DNA of 64,000 nucleotides from CBDBKL01 sp965206675 (lineage in GTDB: Bacteria; Bdellovibrionota; Bdellovibrionia; Bdellovibrionales; JAKFYE01). Position numbers and translations under genes: made by a program. This document shows, in pieces, positions 61,914 through 64,000 of the stretch (within the stretch, counting starts at the first letter, position 1; each line of letters begins with the position of its first letter). The notes beneath the pieces are model-generated. The model worked only from the letters and a program-made list of their open reading frames with translations. It ran no database searches and was not told the origin of the DNA. The DNA lies in contig CBDBKL010000006.1 of assembly GCA_965206675.1 (NCBI GenBank), positions 124,001-188,000 on the forward strand, read 5' to 3'.

Positions 61914-63632
61914 TTATGATTTACCAAGCCAATCTAAAACAAAGGGAACCACAGCATCCACAGATTGGGACTGCTTTTCTTGAGTCTTCCTCATTACAAC
62001 TTCAACTTCATTTTTTTCAAGTCCACGTCGACCAATAACAAGTCTTATAGGAAAACCCAATAAATCAGCATCATTGAATTTAACGCCAGGTCTTTCTTCA
62101 CGATCATCAACCAAAACGGAGTAACCCTTTTCATTCAGTGAAGTTTCAATTTTCTGAACCAACTCCACAGCCTTCTTCTCTAAAGGATCTAATAAACATA
62201 TGTGCACATCATAGGGGGATAATTCTTTTGGCCAAATAATTCCCTTATCATCATGAGATTGTTCTATCGCCGCCTGAACCGTTCGTGTAACACCCAAACC
62301 ATAACATCCCATCTCTATAGGCGCACTAACACCCTCTTTGTTTAAGTAAGAAGCTTTCATAGACTCAGAATACTTTGTTCCCAAATAAAAAATATGTCCT
62401 ACCTCAATCCCTCTCATAGAAATATATTTTCCGTCTTGACACTTCGGACATGGTAATCCTTCTTGCGCCTTAACAAGATCTGCAAAGTTCTCAGCACTTA
62501 ATTTAAAATCCCTATCTCTATTCACATTCTTAAAATGAAAATCATCTTCATTGGCACCAACTGTAAAATTCGACATCTCCTTAAGAGCATTATCAGCATA
62601 TATGGGAATTTTAAGACCAACAGGGCCACAACTTCCCGGATCGGCTCCCGTCACCTCTCTGACCTCTTTATCATTTAACAAAAGAGGTTCCATTTCCATT
62701 CCCAAAACCTGTTTTAACTTGATAGCGTTCACTTCATCTGAACCACGCAAAAGAACACAAATTGGCTTCTTATCAGGCCCTTCATAAAAAAGTGTCTTAA
62801 CAAGATCTGATTCAATACATTTAAGACTCTTTGCTAAATCAGATATGGTTCTTAATCCCTTGGTGGCAAACTTTTCTAACTTATGCGTTGGCTCTTGAAC
62901 CTCTTTATAACGATCCACAACGGGGGCAATTTCTGCATTGGCTGCAAATTCACACTTGTCACAAACTAAAAGCGCATCCTCTCCCGCCTCTGCAAGAACT
63001 TGAAACTCATGACTCTTATCTCCTCCAATCGCTCCAGAGTCTGCGGCTACAACTCTATACTGAAGACCCAAACGATCAAAAATACGCACATAGGCTTGAT
63101 GTAATTTATCATAGGCCTCTAAAGCTTTTGCACTATCAACATCAAAAGAATAGGCATCTTTCATAATAAATTCACGAGCACGCAACAAACCAAACCGAGG
63201 CCGAATTTCATCTCTATATTTTGTCTGAATTTGATAGAGTATTTTGGGTAAATCTCTATAGCTTTTAATATCTTTCCTCGCGATATCAGTGACAACTTCC
63301 TCATGAGTAGGCCCTAACGTCTGCCACTGGTCATTGCGGTTTTTAAACTTTAATAAAAGATCCCCTGCTGTTTCCCATCGGCCTGACTCCTCCCAAATAT
63401 CTCTGGGCTGAACCATGGGCATAAGAATTTCTACACAGTCTATTTTATCAAGTTCTTCACGAACAATTTTTTCTATTTTTCGAATCACCCGTGTAGCTAG
63501 ATTTTGATAAGAGTAAAGGCCTGGACTTAGTTTTTTCACCATACCCGAGCGAATCAATAACTTATGACTGGCAATATCTGCATCCGAAGGTGCTTCTCTG
63601 ATGGTAAAAATATGAGAACTTGTCCACTTCAC
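61914..63632 (-). CDS. proS: Prolyl-tRNA synthetase, bacterial long type
   Basis: 572 residues, the E. coli length. Class II motifs: the N-terminal GLYSYQNLATRVIRKIEKIV, motif 2 region IRPRFGLLRAREFIMKDAYSF, and motif 3 GCYGLGVTRTVQAAIEQ. Between about residues 225 and 400 is the YbaK-like editing insertion (e.g. GSDEVNAIKLKQVLG, then PGSCGPVGLKIPIYAD) that clears Ala-tRNA-Pro. Short alphaproteobacterial forms lack it. It follows the regulator gene by 2 bp and is followed by rlmB. Confidence 0.95.
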   Translation of the reverse strand: MKWTSSHIFTIREAPSDADIASHKLLIRSGMVKKLSPGLYSYQNLATRVIRKIEKIVREELDKIDCVEILMPMVQPRDIWEESGRWETAGDLLLKFKNRNDQWQTLGPTHEEVVTDIARKDIKSYRDLPKILYQIQTKYRDEIRPRFGLLRAREFIMKDAYSFDVDSAKALEAYDKLHQAYVRIFDRLGLQYRVVAADSGAIGGDKSHEFQVLAEAGEDALLVCDKCEFAANAEIAPVVDRYKEVQEPTHKLEKFATKGLRTISDLAKSLKCIESDLVKTLFYEGPDKKPICVLLRGSDEVNAIKLKQVLGMEMEPLLLNDKEVREVTGADPGSCGPVGLKIPIYADNALKEMSNFTVGANEDDFHFKNVNRDRDFKLSAENFADLVKAQEGLPCPKCQDGKYISMRGIEVGHIFYLGTKYSESMKASYLNKEGVSAPIEMGCYGLGVTRTVQAAIEQSHDDKGIIWPKELSPYDVHICLLDPLEKKAVELVQKIETSLNEKGYSVLVDDREERPGVKFNDADLLGFPIRLVIGRRGLEKNEVEVVMRKTQEKQSQSVDAVVPFVLDWLGKS

Positions 63633-63634
63633 AG

Positions 63635-64000
63635 TTATTCTCCTAATGACATATCATCTAAATTAAAAGTCTTAATCTTATGAGAAAGAGTGCGACTTTC
63701 AAGACCAATATCCTTAGCCGTTTTCGCAATATCCCCCTTATGTTTACTTAATTTATTTTGAATATATTCTTTTTCAAATTGCGCCCGAGCTAACTTAAAA
63801 TTCTTGCTCATTATTTTTTCAGTCCCTTTCTTTTGAAAACCCGCCAATGTCAGCTCATCAACACCAATGATTTCCTTTTCCACAAAAATATATAATCTTT
63901 CTACAAAATTTTTCAATTCCCAAATATTCCCATCCCATTCACAGCTCTTTAGCTCTTGCAATGCCTCTTCTGTTATTGTCTTCAAACGATAACCACCCGT
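63635..64000 (-). CDS. C-terminal part of a sigma-54-type response regulator (NtrX/NtrC-like), partial
   Basis: The open frame runs off the window; the TTG at 63985 is internal. Visible: the end of the AAA+ domain (ELKSCEWDGNIWELKNFVERL, related to W-P-G-N-V-R-E-L) and a Fis-type HTH (FEKEYIQNKLSKHKGDIAKTAKDIGLESRTLSHKI). The helix-turn-helix resembles NtrX/AtoC-type regulators with L-H-x-K-I endings. The Asp phosphorylation domain would lie outside the window. Confidence 0.8.
   Translation of the reverse strand, partial: TGGYRLKTITEEALQELKSCEWDGNIWELKNFVERLYIFVEKEIIGVDELTLAGFQKKGTEKIMSKNFKLARAQFEKEYIQNKLSKHKGDIAKTAKDIGLESRTLSHKIKTFNLDDMSLGE

Overview
AT-rich chromosomal window from a Gram-negative bacterium. 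Lipobox lipoproteins, a likely outer-membrane barrel and kdsA (Kdo for LPS) point to a double membrane. The long form of prolyl-tRNA synthetase (about 570 aa with an editing insertion) argues against most Alphaproteobacteria. A Bdellovibrionota/Oligoflexia-like or other deep proteobacterial lineage with a host- or predator-type lifestyle is possible, but I cannot fix the taxon. The mix of exported ankyrin, Sel1 and RCC1 repeat proteins, several toxin-antitoxin remnants and many decayed genes suggests a host- or amoeba-associated genome with active gene turnover.

Layout. 0-9 kb is accessory: a SEC-C protein, a methyltransferase, mazEF, a lysozyme-like/lipoprotein pair, brnTA with a damaged toxin start, a phosphoesterase and a RhuM pseudogene. 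8.9-12.5 kb holds reductive pyrimidine catabolism (preA divergent from hydA plus beta-ureidopropionase). 12.5-16.7 kb has HTH antitoxins, an intact IS1595-type element and an AAA/DUF4143 ATPase. 16.9-22.8 kb has three paralogous GNAT acetyltransferases with signal peptides, interrupted by an ethanolamine-type permease, a small-molecule kinase and a RhuM gene.

22.9-31.4 kb is the most striking part, a probable antiphage defence island. It has a reverse transcriptase of the defence (DRT/UG) kind, a Cas4-like nuclease fused to a DEDD exonuclease, an HTH gene with a palindromic operator, a Type III-like methylase fused in frame to the rear half of its Res partner, and a two-gene TIR operon (ThsB-like TIR plus a TIR-like membrane protein). 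The RT and the methylase each carry a frame break in a poly-A tract at the 5' end, suggesting phase variation, decay or assembly error.

31.8-43.3 kb holds a secreted ankyrin protein, a Rpn/PD-(D/E)XK protein, a compatible-solute ABC transporter (OpuC/OsmF type), a Sel1 protein, and an MscS / retropepsin-like / RimK-like ATP-grasp / aspartoacylase-like operon. 43.3-53.1 kb is one giant gene for a 3267-residue lipoprotein built of about 31 repeats of 90 residues, seven RCC1 repeats and an Asp tail. 53.5-59.6 kb has a barrel-like protein, ankyrin genes around a MITE-like element, tRNA-Tyr, a second DUF4143 ATPase, kdsA, and relics of the IS1595 element and of a recombinase-like gene. 59.6-64 kb returns to core genes: a lipoprotein hydrolase, tRNA-Thr, rlmB, proS and the end of a sigma-54-type response regulator.

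All functional names come from reading motifs and recalled family resemblance. No search, alignment program or structure prediction was run.
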